Positions 36,788 through 46,547 of a stretch of 64,000 nt of DNA are shown here, in pieces (the stretch's first letter is position 1; every line of letters starts with the position of its first letter). The translations under genes and the position numbers were made by a program. The DNA is from JAGQOZ01 sp041399205 (GTDB lineage: Bacteria; Planctomycetota; Planctomycetia; Pirellulales; Pirellulaceae), in assembly GCA_041399205.1 (NCBI GenBank), contig JAWKTK010000003.1, forward strand, positions 558,001 through 622,000. The letters are read 5' to 3'. A model generated the notes under the pieces. It made no database searches. It had not been told where the DNA came from and saw only the letters and a program-made list of their open reading frames with translations.

Positions 36788-38731
36788 ATGGCTCAAGGCG
36801 AAAAAATTATTGGTATCGACCTCGGTACGACCAACTCGGTCGTCGCGGTGATGGAAGGTTCTGAACCGACTGTCATTGCCAATGCCGAAGGGAATCGGTT
36901 AACTCCCAGCGTGATTGCGTTTACGGATAAGGGCGAAATTCTTGTTGGCGAACCAGCTCGTCGACAAGCCGTCACCAATCCTAAGCGCACAGTCTATTCG
37001 ATCAAACGATTCATGGGCCGCCGCCACAGTGAAGTGGAAAGCGAAGAAAAGATGGTGCCCTACGAAATCGTTGGTTCGGACGGCGATTACGTGAAAGTGA
37101 AAGCGGGTGACAAAGTTCACACGCCACAAGAAATTTCGGCCATGACGCTGCGAAAGCTAAAGGAAGCCGCCGAATCCTTCTTGGGTCACAAGGTGAACAA
37201 AGCCGTGATCACGGTGCCTGCTTACTTTAACGATTCGCAACGACAAGCCACCAAGGATGCAGGTCAAATTGCAGGTTTGGAAGTGGCCAGAATTATCAAC
37301 GAACCGACCGCTGCGGCGTTGGCCTATGGTTTGGGAAAGAAGACCAACGAAAAGATTGCAGTCTTTGACTTGGGCGGTGGTACGTTTGACATTTCCATCT
37401 TGGAAGTAGCTTCTACCGAAGGCAAAGACGGCAAAGATGTGACCGTGTTTGAAGTCATCAGTACTAGTGGTGATACACACCTGGGCGGTGACGACTTTGA
37501 CGAAGTGCTGATCCACTACGTGGCCGATGAATTCCAGAAAGAACAAGGAATTGACCTGCGTAAAGACACCATGGCATTGCAGCGTCTGCAAGAGGCGTGC
37601 GAAAAGGCCAAGAAAGAGCTCAGTTCGACTCCGCAAACCGATATCAACTTGCCCTTTATCACGGCCGATTCGTCAGGTGCCAAACACCTGCAAATGACGT
37701 TGACTCGATCTAAGTTTGAAGAACTCTCCGATTCGCTGATCGAACGCTGCCGCAAGCCCGTGTTGCAAGCACTGGGCGACGCCAAGCTCAAACCGTCTGA
37801 GATTGACGAAGTGGTCTTGGTAGGCGGTTCGACCCGAATTCCTCGAGTCCAAGCGTTGGTCAAAGAAGTCTTTGGCAAGGACCCGCACAAGGGCGTCAAT
37901 CCAGACGAAGTGGTTGCCGTCGGAGCCGCTATCCAAGGCAGCGTGCTTTCTGGTGACCGCAAAGACGTACTGTTGCTGGACGTCACTCCGCTGTCGCTGG
38001 GAATTGAAACGCTGGGCGGTGTGTTCACCAAGTTGGTAGAACGCAACACCACGGTTCCTACGGAACGCAAGCAAACGTTTAGCACGGCGGACGACAATCA
38101 GACGGCTGTCACGGTTCGAGTATTCCAGGGTGAACGTCCAATGGCGGCCGACAACCGGTTGCTGGGGCAATTTAACTTGGAAGGCATTCCGCCAGCTCCT
38201 CGAGGTGTCCCGCAGATTGAAGTGAAATTCGACATCGATCAAAACGGAATCCTGAACGTTTCCGCCAAAGATTTGGGGACCAGTAAGGAACAGACGGTGC
38301 GGATTGAACAGTCGTCCGGTTTGTCCGAAGACGAAATCAATCGCATGAAGACCGATGCGGAATCTCATGCGGCGGAAGATAAGACCAAGCGAGAGCTGGC
38401 TGAAGCACGTAACCAAGGTGAACAACTCTGCTTCCAAGTGGAAAAGACCATCAAGGAGCATGCCGACAAACTGAAGGACGCTGATAAAGCTCCGTTGGAA
38501 TCGGCAATCACCAAGGTTCGCGAGGCAGTGAAGGGAGACGATGCGAACGCCATCAAATCCGCCGTGTCAGACTTAGAACAAGCGTCGCACGCTTTAAGCA
38601 AGACGCTTTACGACGCAGGTGCTGCGGGGGGCGCAGCCGGAGCGGCACCGGGGGGCGATGAAACCGCCGGAGCCACTGCGGGTTCTGAAGACGATACGAT
38701 CGACGCTGAATTCGAAGTCAAAGACAGTTAA
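36788..38731 (+). CDS. dnaK: chaperone DnaK (Hsp70)
   Basis: A 647-residue Hsp70. The ATPase domain shows IIGIDLGTTNSVVAVMEG at the N-terminus, NEPTAAALAYGLGK, DLGGGTFDISILEV and VGGSTRIPRVQALVKEVFGK. The substrate domain follows the linker DVLLLDVTPLSLGIETLGG. The C-terminus is Gly/Ala-rich and ends in an acidic tail (EFEVKDS), as is usual. Start ATG 36788 has AAGGAG about seven bases upstream. grpE and dnaJ are not adjacent; clpB lies 138 bases downstream on the same strand, so the two disaggregase partners are neighbours. A sigma-54-type promoter motif lies upstream, unlike the usual heat-shock control by sigma-32 or HrcA. Confidence 0.97.
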   Translation: MAQGEKIIGIDLGTTNSVVAVMEGSEPTVIANAEGNRLTPSVIAFTDKGEILVGEPARRQAVTNPKRTVYSIKRFMGRRHSEVESEEKMVPYEIVGSDGDYVKVKAGDKVHTPQEISAMTLRKLKEAAESFLGHKVNKAVITVPAYFNDSQRQATKDAGQIAGLEVARIINEPTAAALAYGLGKKTNEKIAVFDLGGGTFDISILEVASTEGKDGKDVTVFEVISTSGDTHLGGDDFDEVLIHYVADEFQKEQGIDLRKDTMALQRLQEACEKAKKELSSTPQTDINLPFITADSSGAKHLQMTLTRSKFEELSDSLIERCRKPVLQALGDAKLKPSEIDEVVLVGGSTRIPRVQALVKEVFGKDPHKGVNPDEVVAVGAAIQGSVLSGDRKDVLLLDVTPLSLGIETLGGVFTKLVERNTTVPTERKQTFSTADDNQTAVTVRVFQGERPMAADNRLLGQFNLEGIPPAPRGVPQIEVKFDIDQNGILNVSAKDLGTSKEQTVRIEQSSGLSEDEINRMKTDAESHAAEDKTKRELAEARNQGEQLCFQVEKTIKEHADKLKDADKAPLESAITKVREAVKGDDANAIKSAVSDLEQASHALSKTLYDAGAAGGAAGAAPGGDETAGATAGSEDDTIDAEFEVKDS

Positions 38732-38765
38732 TCGAATTTGCAGCCATAGCTAGAAGATTCAATGC

Positions 38766-38790
38766 CCGGTAGCGACCTTTTCGCTACCGG
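38766..38790 (+). terminator. perfect 10-bp hairpin after dnaK
   Basis: Arms CCGGTAGCGA (38766-38775) and TCGCTACCGG (38781-38790) with a 5-base loop, 34 bases after the dnaK stop. There is no T tract after it. It may be an RNA-stabilising or partial termination hairpin between dnaK and clpB. Confidence 0.55.
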
Positions 38791-38869
38791 TGCGCGCCGA
38801 CGGCTGGTAGCGACCGGCCACTGCGAAACGCCTATCCGTTCGCAACAAAGATATTGGAGGTAAGTGACC

Positions 38870-41536
38870 ATGACATTCCGATTTGAAAAATTCACTATCA
38901 AAGCGCAAGAAGCGGTTTCTCGAGCTCAAGGGATTGCCACACAAGACGGCCATCCGCAAATGGAAGCGATCCATTTGTTAGCCGGATTGCTACAGGAAGA
39001 CGATGGGCTGGTCAAACCGATCCTGGAGAAGATTGGGGCCAACCTAGCTCAACTACGTAGCACCACTCAATCGGAATTGGGCCACTTGCCAAAATCTTCG
39101 GGCGGTTCCGCGCCGCCCGTCGGACAAGGTCTCGCCAAAGTTCTGTCGGGCGCACAGGAAGCCGCCAGTCGAATGAAGGACGAATTCGTCTCGACAGAAC
39201 ACCTATTGCTGGCACTAACCAAAGTTGACTCCAAAGCAAAGAACTTGTTGGAGCTGAACGGTATTCGCGAAAAGGATCTGCTGACAGCGATGCAAAGTCT
39301 GCGAGGTAGTTCGCGCGTGACGGATGCTTCGCCCGAATCTACGTTTCAGGCCTTGGAGAAGTACGGCATTGATCTGGTGGAACGAGCCAACAATGGCAAA
39401 TTGGATCCGGTAATTGGTCGAGACAGCGAAATTCGCCGAGTGATTCAGGTTCTTTCGCGACGCACCAAAAACAATCCCGTGCTGATTGGCGAACCAGGTG
39501 TTGGTAAAACGGCCATCGCCGAAGGCTTGGCACTGCGGATTGTCCAAGGCGATGTGCCTCAGAGCTTGAAGAACAAACGAGTCATCGCGTTGGATATGGG
39601 TGCGTTGATTGCCGGCACCAAATTCCGAGGTGAATTTGAAGAGCGTCTGAAAGCGGTGTTGCGAGAAGTCGAGGACGCGAGTGGCAGCGTGATTTTGTTC
39701 ATTGACGAACTGCATACCGTAGTCGGAGCGGGACGAACCGAAGGAGGTTCCGACGCTGCCAATTTGCTGAAACCAGCGTTGGCTCGAGGCGAACTTCGCT
39801 GCATTGGCGCCACCACGTTGGACGAATATCGCCAATACATCGAAAAAGATGCCGCATTGGAACGACGCTTCCAACCGGTGATGGTCGGGGAACCTTCGGT
39901 CGAAGACACTATCGCCATTCTACGCGGCTTGAAGGCTCGTTACGAAGCGCATCACGGCATCAAGATCAAGGATTCAGCGTTGGTTGCCGCCGCGCAACTT
40001 TCCAATCGGTATATTGCCGACCGCTTCCTGCCCGACAAAGCCATTGACTTGGTAGACGAAGCCGCCAGTCGCCTGGCCATGGAGCTGGAAAGCGTCCCCA
40101 CCGAAATTGATGAAGTCCAACGCAAACTGACTCAGCTGGAACTGGCCGCTCGTCAACTTGCCGAAGAAGATGATGAAACGGCTAAAGATCGATTGGCTCA
40201 AATTGAAACCGATATGACCGATCTGCGTCGAGAACTAGCCAGCCTTCGCGAACAATGGGAGGCGGAAAAGTTGGGTCTGGGAGACGTACAAAAAGTTCGC
40301 CAAGAATTGGATCAAGTGGAATTGGAATACCGTCAACTGGAAACCAACATCAAGGAGAAGCAGTCAACCGGTTTGCCGATTAGTGAAGCGGAATATCAAG
40401 CTCTGTATGAACTAGAAGTAAAACGTCGGCATCTGCGTGAACGAGTCGAAGCGGAAGACAAGCAGGTGGAACCCGATGACAAGTCCAAGTCAGATCGACG
40501 CTTGTTGCGGCAAGAAGTTACGGACGATGAAATTGCGGAAGTGGTCAGTTCGTGGACAGGCATTCCGATTTCTCGGATGCTGGAAACCGAAAAGGCTAAA
40601 CTGCTGGTGATGGAAGATCGGCTGCATCTGCGAGTGGTCGGGCAGCATGAAGCGGTCGAAGCCGTTTCCAATGCGGTGCGAAGAAGCCGCAGCGGTTTGC
40701 AAGATCCGCATCGACCGATCGGTTCGTTCCTGTTCCTGGGACCTACCGGAGTCGGTAAGACCGAATTATGCAAAGCCTTGGCGGAAGTGTTGTTCGACGA
40801 CGAAAACGCCATGGTTCGACTCGACATGAGCGAATTCATGGAGAAGCACACCGTCAGTCGCTTGATTGGCGCTCCTCCCGGCTACGTCGGTTACGAAGAA
40901 GGCGGAAAGCTGACCGAAGCGGTGCGACGACGCCCGTATTGCGTGGTGTTGCTGGATGAAATTGAAAAGGCACACACCGATGTCTTCAACATCTTGCTGC
41001 AAGTTTTGGATGACGGACGCCTAACCGATAATCATGGCCACACGGTCGATTTCACCAATACCATTGTGGTCATGACCAGCAATATCGGCAGCCAAGCGAT
41101 TCAGCAGATTGCCAGTGAAGGTGGTTCGGAAGACGATGTCCGAACGGCCGTCACCGTGAACCTGCAAGCTCGGTTCGCGCCGGAGTTCCTGAATCGTATT
41201 GACGAATCGATCATCTTTCATCCGTTGGGTCGAGACGAAATTCGCAAGATTGTGGACCTGCAAATCCAACGACTAGAACAACTCCTGGCTGACAAAGATT
41301 TGTCACTGGTAGTCACCGAGGAAGCTCGGAACAGGATCTCAGCAGAAGGCTACGATCCCATTTATGGTGCCAGGCCTTTGAAGCGAGTGATCCAGCATCG
41401 ATTGCAGAATCCGCTGGCCACGGAATTGCTGAAGGGACATTTCGAACCAGGCTCGACGGTCGAAATTGGCTTTGACGGCAACGATTTCACTTTTGGCTGC
41501 GGCCATTTTGAATCGACACTGGAAGCGGTCAGCTGA
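38870..41536 (+). CDS. clpB: ATP-dependent disaggregase ClpB (Hsp100)
   Basis: An 888-residue Hsp100 chaperone that rescues aggregates together with DnaK. The N-domain repeats (residues about 1-150) include HPQMEAIHLLAGLLQ and VSTEHLLLAL. AAA-1 has Walker A GEPGVGKTAIAEG near residue 207 and Walker B VILFIDELHTVVGAG. A long Glu/Gln/Leu-rich coiled coil (about 410-530) is the ClpB-specific middle domain that docks DnaK. AAA-2 has Walker A GPTGVGKTELCKAL near 624 and VVLLDEIEKAH. No ClpP-binding IGF loop is seen. ATG 38870 is chosen over the GTG two codons earlier because GGAGG is then at 9-base spacing. It probably shares regulation with dnaK, 138 bases upstream. Confidence 0.96.
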   Translation: MTFRFEKFTIKAQEAVSRAQGIATQDGHPQMEAIHLLAGLLQEDDGLVKPILEKIGANLAQLRSTTQSELGHLPKSSGGSAPPVGQGLAKVLSGAQEAASRMKDEFVSTEHLLLALTKVDSKAKNLLELNGIREKDLLTAMQSLRGSSRVTDASPESTFQALEKYGIDLVERANNGKLDPVIGRDSEIRRVIQVLSRRTKNNPVLIGEPGVGKTAIAEGLALRIVQGDVPQSLKNKRVIALDMGALIAGTKFRGEFEERLKAVLREVEDASGSVILFIDELHTVVGAGRTEGGSDAANLLKPALARGELRCIGATTLDEYRQYIEKDAALERRFQPVMVGEPSVEDTIAILRGLKARYEAHHGIKIKDSALVAAAQLSNRYIADRFLPDKAIDLVDEAASRLAMELESVPTEIDEVQRKLTQLELAARQLAEEDDETAKDRLAQIETDMTDLRRELASLREQWEAEKLGLGDVQKVRQELDQVELEYRQLETNIKEKQSTGLPISEAEYQALYELEVKRRHLRERVEAEDKQVEPDDKSKSDRRLLRQEVTDDEIAEVVSSWTGIPISRMLETEKAKLLVMEDRLHLRVVGQHEAVEAVSNAVRRSRSGLQDPHRPIGSFLFLGPTGVGKTELCKALAEVLFDDENAMVRLDMSEFMEKHTVSRLIGAPPGYVGYEEGGKLTEAVRRRPYCVVLLDEIEKAHTDVFNILLQVLDDGRLTDNHGHTVDFTNTIVVMTSNIGSQAIQQIASEGGSEDDVRTAVTVNLQARFAPEFLNRIDESIIFHPLGRDEIRKIVDLQIQRLEQLLADKDLSLVVTEEARNRISAEGYDPIYGARPLKRVIQHRLQNPLATELLKGHFEPGSTVEIGFDGNDFTFGCGHFESTLEAVS

Positions 41537-41555
41537 ACCGAATCGGCTGTGCAGC

Positions 41556-41581
41556 GACGCGAGCGACTTTACGCTCGCGTC
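41556..41581 (+). terminator. perfect 10-bp hairpin after clpB
   Basis: Arms GACGCGAGCG (41556-41565) and CGCTCGCGTC (41572-41581) with a 6-base loop, 19 bases after the clpB stop. The T tract is poor, but position and symmetry suit a transcript end. It also faces the end of the PEP-CTERM gene on the other strand. Confidence 0.6.
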
Positions 41582-41634
41582 TCCATAAGAGAACGGCGAA
41601 TGCCTGCCTATTTGGTGAAAGCGGCGAGTGACGG

Positions 41635-42594
41635 TTATTCGTGCGAACGTGATTTTCGCAGCCGCTGCCACGCCGCTCCACCCATCACAACCAGTGCGCC
41701 AAACCAAAAGGCTGAAGGTTCGGGAACGGCAGTAATGGTGTTGTAGGTGAAATTCGTGCCGGTCAATACTGCATCGGGCAATACGTTTCCGTTCTGATCT
41801 TTGATGACCACGCCAATCAGTGTGGCCGTATTGTAATAGTCTGCCAGCAAATCTGCGTTCAGGCCGGAAGCTCCGTTATTGGTGGCGTTCAGGTGGACCT
41901 CTGAAACCAGAGTGAAGTCAACATTCACATTGCCCGCGGTCCAGCCGTACGGTACGGGAATAATCGTGGTGCCCGTGGTGGCTGAAAAAGAATCGGAAAA
42001 GTTGTTTCCGGCGGCCAAAGAAAACGGAGCCGACGGAACGTCGATGGTTTCGTCCGCGATGGGTGTCATTGAGACACTTGAAGTCAACCGAACGGTGGAT
42101 GCTAAATTGTTCAGCGTAACGCTTAGTCCGTTTATCCCTGACGGCACCGATGCACTGATGGACGAATCTCCGTCCAACGCCCACGCAAAGATCAATTCGC
42201 CACCGGCGACCGTTCCCGGAACGTTCGTCACTTGGACGCTGTCCGTAATCGAAGACTGGGAATACGCGTACGCGTCAACGAAATATGGCAACCCGTCCGC
42301 GGCTGAGATATCAGCAATCAACTGCGCTTTGGACTTCAATTCCGGCGTGGAATTACCGCCGCTCTGTGCACCGTCAGCGATGAATCGAAGGCTGTTTACG
42401 CCAATGGGCAAAGACATCACCGTGTGATCAATCGCCGTCGTACTTGTATCGGAAACCGGGGGACCTGGCACGCCAGTGCCGACGGAATATTCCCAATAGT
42501 TTTCCGTAACCATATCGGCGTCTGCTTTCAACGGAATCAGGACCAAACTGACGGCAGTCAAAACACAAGCTGTTCTCAAAAATTTGCAAACCAT
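41635..42594 (-). CDS. PEP-CTERM exported protein of unknown function
   Basis: A 319-residue exported protein. Residues 1-27 are a signal peptide (LTAVSLVLIPLKADA). The middle has no domain I recognise; it is rich in Ser, Thr, Asn and Val with alternating strand-like segments, suggesting a beta-sandwich, as in many choice-of-anchor proteins. It ends AVPEPSAFWFGALVVMGG and RLRKSR, a clear PEP-CTERM signal for exosortase processing. No dockerin-like module is present. Start ATG 42594 has GGGAG seven bases upstream, and an in-frame start 8 codons earlier is less good. It is divergent from the kinase gene. Confidence 0.82.
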   Translation of the reverse strand: MVCKFLRTACVLTAVSLVLIPLKADADMVTENYWEYSVGTGVPGPPVSDTSTTAIDHTVMSLPIGVNSLRFIADGAQSGGNSTPELKSKAQLIADISAADGLPYFVDAYAYSQSSITDSVQVTNVPGTVAGGELIFAWALDGDSSISASVPSGINGLSVTLNNLASTVRLTSSVSMTPIADETIDVPSAPFSLAAGNNFSDSFSATTGTTIIPVPYGWTAGNVNVDFTLVSEVHLNATNNGASGLNADLLADYYNTATLIGVVIKDQNGNVLPDAVLTGTNFTYNTITAVPEPSAFWFGALVVMGGAAWQRLRKSRSHE

Positions 42595-42839
42595 TAACGG
42601 CTCCCAGTCGCAGTTCAACAGAAAAACAGATTCCGTTCATGTTAATCAAACTTACGGTTTGCACCACTATAAAACAGAAGATAGCGGTTGTAATGGTCGC
42701 TCGCGGCAGCTGGTAAGCATTTTTCGGAATGAAACGGGCTAAGCGAGGCGAACATTCAATATAGAAATCGCCGCATCGAACGCGGATACGAGCCATATTT
42801 GTAGTGGGTGCGTTTATTCCGAACAGCATGGGGACCAAT

Positions 42840-45317
42840 ATGGCCGACCACAATTCAATCTCTGATGCGAATCAAGACGTGTCGAATTCCGACCAAAACG
42901 ACCCGGCCACCATGGCCGTGGAAGTCGAAAAGGCAGTGCCAACCATGTTCGGCAAGACGCTGGGGCCTTATCGCATCCAGCGGCAGATTGGTCGAGGTGC
43001 GATGGGCGCTGTTTACCAAGCGGAACACACCAAACTGCGCCGGACCGTGGCTATTAAGGTGTTGCCCAAAGAGTTTACCGATCAACCCGAACGGTTGGCT
43101 CGCTTCTATAAGGAGATGGAAGCCATTGGTCGCTTGGATCATCCAAACATTGTGCGTGCGTTTGACGCTGGCGAATTTGACGGTGTGCATTATCTCGCAA
43201 TGGAATTGGTGCAGGGGCGAGATGTCTTTGATGTATTGCAACAGGTGCGACGTTTCGACGTTGCCAGTGCATGCGAAGTGATTCGCCAAACCGCCTTGGC
43301 GTTACAACACGTGAGCGACAATCATCTGGTGCATCGTGATATTAAGCCGTCCAATTTACTGCTGACGCCAAACGGCGAAGTCAAAATGTTGGACCTGGGA
43401 ATCGCTCGGCTGAACCGCGACTGCGATGCTAAGTCATCCGGGACAGACGAAACCAGCATGGGGGCTTTAGTCGGAACGCCTGACTACATGGCACCGGAAC
43501 AGATTGAACCCGTAGGTGAATTAGACATTCGCGCCGATGTATACAGCTTGGGCTGCACGCTCTACACGTTGCTATCGGGCCACCCGCCTTTCTTTGGCGA
43601 ACAGTTCACGTCCAACTTTTCGAAACTGATGGCGCACGTCAAATCAACTCCGCCACCGGTGATCGATATTACCGACCACGTGCCCGCCAAGTTATCTCAG
43701 TACATCGAATCGATGATGGCCAAAGATCGAGAGCAACGTCCGGCGACCGGCACGGAGATTGCCGAGTTCTTGAGCCAATGGGCCAATCCAAATTCGCTGC
43801 AAGCCGTGTGTCAAAAACATGTCACCGGTGGTGCTCGGCAATCGGCGGTCACACCTGTCTCGCCATCCAAGCAATCTAATTGGCGATTCGATCGGAAGCA
43901 CAAATGGAGCCTCGTTGGCATCTGCTTAGCCGTCGTGACCGTCATCGGGCTGGGGCCGTTTGCTCGACGAGCCAACATTTCGGGTAGCGTCGATACGCTG
44001 ACGATGCCGGTGGCGGCGCAATCGCCTTTTGGCGCTGCTCAAGCGTCCAACGATTCGCTAAACCAGATTGCGTCCTCCACCCACGAAATTGCTGCCAATA
44101 CTTCGGACGTGGCCAAATCAACCGCCAATATCGATCGAAATGCCGAACGCATGGCCGACACGCTGGAAGGATTGCGAGACGCGTTTCGCATGGCCGCTCG
44201 CACTGGCGGCATTCTGGAAAACCCAGAATCCATGGGCGAATTTTATCACAACGCCCAAGTCTACCAACGCCAAGGGAACCAGGAAGCCGCTTTGCAAACC
44301 TACTTGGTGGTGTTCGAAAAAGGAGGCGACTTCTTGGACGTGCATCAGCGATTCCAAGAACTACTGCGCACTACGTCCAGCCATCTAGACTATGCAGCAC
44401 TGCCAGGCGATTCCGGGAATCCGATTCGCCAATTCGCTGCCATTCTGTATCAGTCGCCCGAAACAGATCGAGCGGTCGTGTTGCAGGACTTCGTCGCAAA
44501 GTTCCCGACGTTCGCGCCGGCGTCGTTCGAATTGAGTCGGCTGTATTCCGCGGATCAACTAGGGCAGCAAGCACTAGCCGATAAGGCGCGAGAAAAGAAA
44601 TGGCTGGCTCAATTCCAGCAACAGATCCAAGCTTCGCCGCTATCCGAATACTTTCTGGATCCCGCCGCCGCAACGCCGATGACGGAAGACGCCCAAAATC
44701 GTTGGGTCCGACTGCAAACCATTGCGGATCAAACGTTTACTTCGCCGGTGAACGTTAGTAGCCGCAAAGCGTTGGGCGGATACGCCTATACGATTAGCAT
44801 TGCCGAACCGGCTCGAGAAATCTCGTATCGCACATCACCGGACGCGCCGTTCGAATCGACCGGATTCGCCAGCGCCGTGGATCCGGCGACGGGCAGTGTC
44901 GCTCCGAATACACTGGTCGTGTTGCAGGCGTGGGAAGGTCAATTCGAAGTCAAGTATCAGGATGTTCGAGGCAATTGGCAGGGACCGTTTGTCATTGAGT
45001 TGGGCCAAGAAAACGAAGTGCAGGACGCCAAACGCCAGCTTTCGTTCTTGCAGCAATGGGCCGACTTTAAGACTCGCAGCAACCGCACGCACTTCAACTT
45101 GCAGCGACTTGCCTTTCACCGGCAAAGCATTCAGGAAGTTCGATATGGCTTCAATCAAGACGAACCGAATCAATCGATCGTCTTGGCCGATCCGCATTTA
45201 GCTTCCCGAGAAAATCACATTCCAGTGGACGATTCCGTTTCCTACGCCGTGGTGCAAGTTGTGTATGCCGATGGCAGCACTTCCAAAGTGCGACGCTTTC
45301 AGCGACCAAGCCGATAG
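42840..45317 (+). CDS. transmembrane Ser/Thr protein kinase
   Basis: An 825-residue Hanks-type kinase. The kinase domain (residues about 45-315) has the Gly loop IGRGAMGAVYQAEH, catalytic Lys in VAIKVLPKE, HRDIKPSNLLL near 165, DLGIARL and GTPDYMAPEQ. A single membrane helix (WSLVGICLAVVTVIGLGPF) lies at about 355-375. The extracytoplasmic part begins with a Ser/Asn/Ala coiled-coil-like stretch (about 400-450), then a TPR-like pair (YQRQGNQEAALQTYLVV) and a C-terminal beta-rich region of about 200 residues with no family I can name, probably the sensor. The start is taken at ATG 42840 after GGGGACC; earlier in-frame starts exist. The signal sensed is unknown. Confidence 0.9.
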   Translation: MADHNSISDANQDVSNSDQNDPATMAVEVEKAVPTMFGKTLGPYRIQRQIGRGAMGAVYQAEHTKLRRTVAIKVLPKEFTDQPERLARFYKEMEAIGRLDHPNIVRAFDAGEFDGVHYLAMELVQGRDVFDVLQQVRRFDVASACEVIRQTALALQHVSDNHLVHRDIKPSNLLLTPNGEVKMLDLGIARLNRDCDAKSSGTDETSMGALVGTPDYMAPEQIEPVGELDIRADVYSLGCTLYTLLSGHPPFFGEQFTSNFSKLMAHVKSTPPPVIDITDHVPAKLSQYIESMMAKDREQRPATGTEIAEFLSQWANPNSLQAVCQKHVTGGARQSAVTPVSPSKQSNWRFDRKHKWSLVGICLAVVTVIGLGPFARRANISGSVDTLTMPVAAQSPFGAAQASNDSLNQIASSTHEIAANTSDVAKSTANIDRNAERMADTLEGLRDAFRMAARTGGILENPESMGEFYHNAQVYQRQGNQEAALQTYLVVFEKGGDFLDVHQRFQELLRTTSSHLDYAALPGDSGNPIRQFAAILYQSPETDRAVVLQDFVAKFPTFAPASFELSRLYSADQLGQQALADKAREKKWLAQFQQQIQASPLSEYFLDPAAATPMTEDAQNRWVRLQTIADQTFTSPVNVSSRKALGGYAYTISIAEPAREISYRTSPDAPFESTGFASAVDPATGSVAPNTLVVLQAWEGQFEVKYQDVRGNWQGPFVIELGQENEVQDAKRQLSFLQQWADFKTRSNRTHFNLQRLAFHRQSIQEVRYGFNQDEPNQSIVLADPHLASRENHIPVDDSVSYAVVQVVYADGSTSKVRRFQRPSR

Positions 45318-45528
45318 CGGTCCGCCTGGCCAACAGCAGTGGCCATACCGCAATTTCTTGACGGTGACGGTTGTGTTGCCACCGTGGAAATCGCGGTCCG
45401 CCGTCGCCGACCGTGTTCGCATTTCAAAATCAATCAACAATCTTAGCCGGAGCAGCGTTACGTCATCCTGAAAAAGCGGCCTGCAGTCATATCGGGCCAA
45501 TTTTTAACAGTTTTACAAGGAGACGGAA

Positions 45529-46320
45529 ATGCTCAAATCAAATCGCCTGCGAAAACTTGCCGCAGAATCGCTGGAGAACAAGACACTGCTTCACGGTGGT
45601 GGTTTTGTCGGCCCCCTGTCGGATGTTTCGGTCGACGATATGGTGCAGGCCACTTTCGAACGATATGACGCCACCGAAGACGGGATCCTTAACGCCGACG
45701 ATGAACTTTCGGACCGAATTTCAAATCGCATTGCTGATGCCGATTCGGATGGAGATGGCGGCGTTTCCACGGACGAATTGACCGTTCATTTGGAAACGGA
45801 ACGAGTGTCCAAACTACTGGGCCTGGATAACGCTCGGTGTCGACCGGGGCTCGACGTAGAAACTCGAGTCACCTCGGCCATTGAAACCGTGGATGATGAC
45901 GGCGAAGGAGACATTGATCAAGCCGAAGTGTCTGAATCATTATGGAGTTCGTTGTCAGTGGCCGATGCGGACGAAGATGGTTCGCTAACCGCCGAAGAAT
46001 TGACTGCCCTGGTAGAGGCGAATGCCGCGGCGGCTCGAGCAGAGATGATTGCCAATCGAGTGGACGCGATGTTCGAACGCTATGATACGGATGCGGATGA
46101 CCTGATCAGCGTTGACGAAGTGACTACCATGCGATGGAACAGGCTGTCTGCGGCCGATGCGGATGAAGATCAAGCGGTTAGCCGAGACGAATTGACGCAA
46201 TATGTGACAGATCAAGTTTCCAACGCCAACGATTCTGATGGCGCGAACGATCCGGGTTTCGGTGGACGTGGACACGGCGGACATGGGCGTGGTCACGGTA
46301 GACGAGGTGGACGCGGCTAA
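45529..46320 (+). CDS. EF-hand protein with Gly/His/Arg-rich tail
   Basis: A 263-residue protein with about six EF-hand-type Ca loops, for example DADSDGDGGVSTDE, DDDGEGDIDQAE, DADEDGSLTAEE, DTDADDLISVDE and DADEDQAVSRDE. The N-terminus (RLRKLAAESLENKTLL) resembles the LEPR-XLL-like motif of planctomycete exported proteins, so a surface location is possible, though no classical signal peptide is present. The last about 20 residues are almost only Gly, His and Arg (GRGHGGHGRGHGRR), a potential metal- or nucleic-acid-binding tail. ATG 45529 has AAGGAG seven bases upstream. A strong terminator follows. No enzymatic domain is seen. Confidence 0.85.
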   Translation: MLKSNRLRKLAAESLENKTLLHGGGFVGPLSDVSVDDMVQATFERYDATEDGILNADDELSDRISNRIADADSDGDGGVSTDELTVHLETERVSKLLGLDNARCRPGLDVETRVTSAIETVDDDGEGDIDQAEVSESLWSSLSVADADEDGSLTAEELTALVEANAAAARAEMIANRVDAMFERYDTDADDLISVDEVTTMRWNRLSAADADEDQAVSRDELTQYVTDQVSNANDSDGANDPGFGGRGHGGHGRGHGRRGGRG

Positions 46321-46390
46321 CTCGCTGCCATCGGCGGCGAGATTATCGTCAGACGGTTCTCCGCGCTGTCGACCCACTGTTGACGCAGAA

Positions 46391-46426
46391 AACCGGACGC
46401 GTGATTATTCGCGTCCGGTTTGTTTT
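46391..46426 (+). terminator. rho-independent terminator after the EF-hand gene
   Basis: Perfect 11-bp stem AACCGGACGCG (46391-46401) with CGCGTCCGGTT (46410-46420), an 8-base loop, then TGTTTT. It lies 70 bases after the EF-hand stop on the same strand. Confidence 0.85.
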
Positions 46427-46547
46427 CAGATTGCTCGCAATTATGCCTCGCTGGCTCGCTTCGGTTAAGTTTGAAACGGCCGCCATCATCGGCTCCACAC
46501 ACGCCAGCATGTGGAAACGCTCGCGTGCAAGTTGCGAATGGTTGTGG

